Source of the DNA: Actinomycetota bacterium | GTDB taxonomy: Bacteria > Actinomycetota > Humimicrobiia > Humimicrobiales > Humimicrobiaceae | DNA length: 15,091 nt | Direction: 5' to 3' | NCBI GenBank assembly: GCA_015711775.1 | Contig: JACVJB010000002.1 | Span: forward strand, 1 to 15,091 | Shown here: positions 14,624-15,091 of the stretch, one piece after another | Layout of the letters: every line of letters starts with the position of its first letter | How positions within the stretch are numbered: the first letter of the stretch is position 1 | Position numbers and translations under genes: made by a program | The notes under the pieces: model-generated | Database searches by the model: none | What the model saw: only the letters and a program-made list of their open reading frames with translations | Told to the model about the DNA's origin: nothing

Positions 14624-15091
14624 CTAATCCTGTACGGTTTTATTATCCTTATTAACTTTACTGCTGCCGGCAGCTATAGTCATTATCTTTTCTTCTGTTA
14701 TACTCTCGCCTTTGAGCTCCCCTGCAATAGTATTTGTCTTCATTATTACCACCCTGTCGCAGAGAGCAAGAAGCTCTGGAAGTTCAGAAGAAAAAATAAT
14801 TACGCTTGTTCCTTTATTGGGAAGTTCAAGAATAAACTTGTGTATTTCAGCTTTTGCTCCCACATCCACACCCCTGGTAGGTTCGTTTGCAATTAAACAT
14901 CTGGGTTGAATCCCGAGGCACATTGAAAACATCAGTTTCTGCTGATTACCGCCGCTTAATCTTCTCGGCTTTGTTTTTATACTTGAAATAATGATATTAA
15001 ATTTTTTAATATACTCATTTGTATAATTATGAATTTTTCCAAAATTTAAAAAGTTATATTTTGAAAAATTTTTCAAAACATGAGCAGCCAT
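14624..15091 (-). CDS. Sugar ABC transporter ATPase, C-terminal part of the second nucleotide-binding domain (5' partial)
   Basis: About 155 residues are visible; the gene continues past the right edge, and the ATG at 15089-15091 is internal. The ABC signature LSGGNQQK (45-52), the D-loop region RGVDVGAK (73-80) and the SSELPELL segment (101-108) identify the second NBD of RbsA/XylG-type fused ATPases. The Walker B segment reads CLIANEPT, so the usual Asp before the catalytic Glu is Asn; Glu70 itself is kept. In these proteins one of the two sites is often degenerate. It drives import through the two permeases that follow at 6 and 43 base gaps. The first NBD and any binding protein lie outside the window. 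Confidence 0.9.
   Translation of the reverse strand: MAAHVLKNFSKYNFLNFGKIHNYTNEYIKKFNIIISSIKTKPRRLSGGNQQKLMFSMCLGIQPRCLIANEPTRGVDVGAKAEIHKFILELPNKGTSVIIFSSELPELLALCDRVVIMKTNTIAGELKGESITEEKIMTIAAGSSKVNKDNKTVQD

Noticed and set aside
1..15091. CRISPR array, insertion sequence or known defence or prophage module
   Set aside because: No regularly spaced repeats, no transposase or integrase frame and no nuclease or helicase genes were found on either strand.

Overview
The window looks like a stretch of a low-GC, anaerobic bacterial genome of Gram-positive-like affinity, with a foreign-looking left end. The main part (about 842 to 15091) is AT-rich. It carries a DUF3048 lipoprotein, a murI-rph-rdgB housekeeping run, a butyrate-kinase-type acetokinase, an HD-GYP protein and CUT2-type sugar transporter genes. 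This mix fits Firmicutes or a deep, AT-rich relative such as an anaerobic actinobacterial or Atribacterota-like lineage. The lineage is inferred from gene content only; no 16S gene or phylogenetic marker tree is available here.

Layout. Positions 1-685 hold the C-terminal part of a plus-strand TM/coiled-coil/LuxR-HTH regulator of the kind common in Bacteroidota, followed by a short repeat-rich spacer. From 842 onward nearly everything is on the minus strand. Read in the direction of transcription from the right: (a) a sugar ABC cluster made of a partial RbsA-type ATPase, two RbsC-type permeases, a truncated remnant of a uroporphyrinogen-decarboxylase-family gene, and an SDR oxidoreductase; (b) tmRNA (ssrA) with its extended -10 promoter; (c) a small remnant that looks like a YyaL/DUF255 protein; (d) a divergent pair of lipoproteins, one a plus-strand LVIVD-repeat beta-propeller and the other a minus-strand DUF3048 protein; (e) a GAF-PAS-PAS-HD-GYP protein preceded by a triple GTTACANTATAAT motif; (f) murI, rph and rdgB; (g) tRNA-Pro(TGG) and tRNA-Gly(TCC); (h) an iron-dependent alcohol dehydrogenase followed by a butyrate-kinase homologue.

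Functional reading. The ADH-buk pair suggests acyl-phosphate and alcohol metabolism, but no phosphotransbutyrylase is present and the kinase has changed residues in its signature motifs. The transporter cluster would import a pentose or similar sugar or polyol, with the SDR as a candidate catabolic oxidoreductase; its substrate-binding protein is not in the window. The murI-rph-rdgB order matches a common Gram-positive arrangement. No CRISPR array, insertion sequence or obvious new defence system was seen. The most notable items are the probable chimeric or transferred left end, the altered kinase motifs, the triple promoter-like motif, and two gene remnants. No gene-free stretch exceeds about 300 bases.
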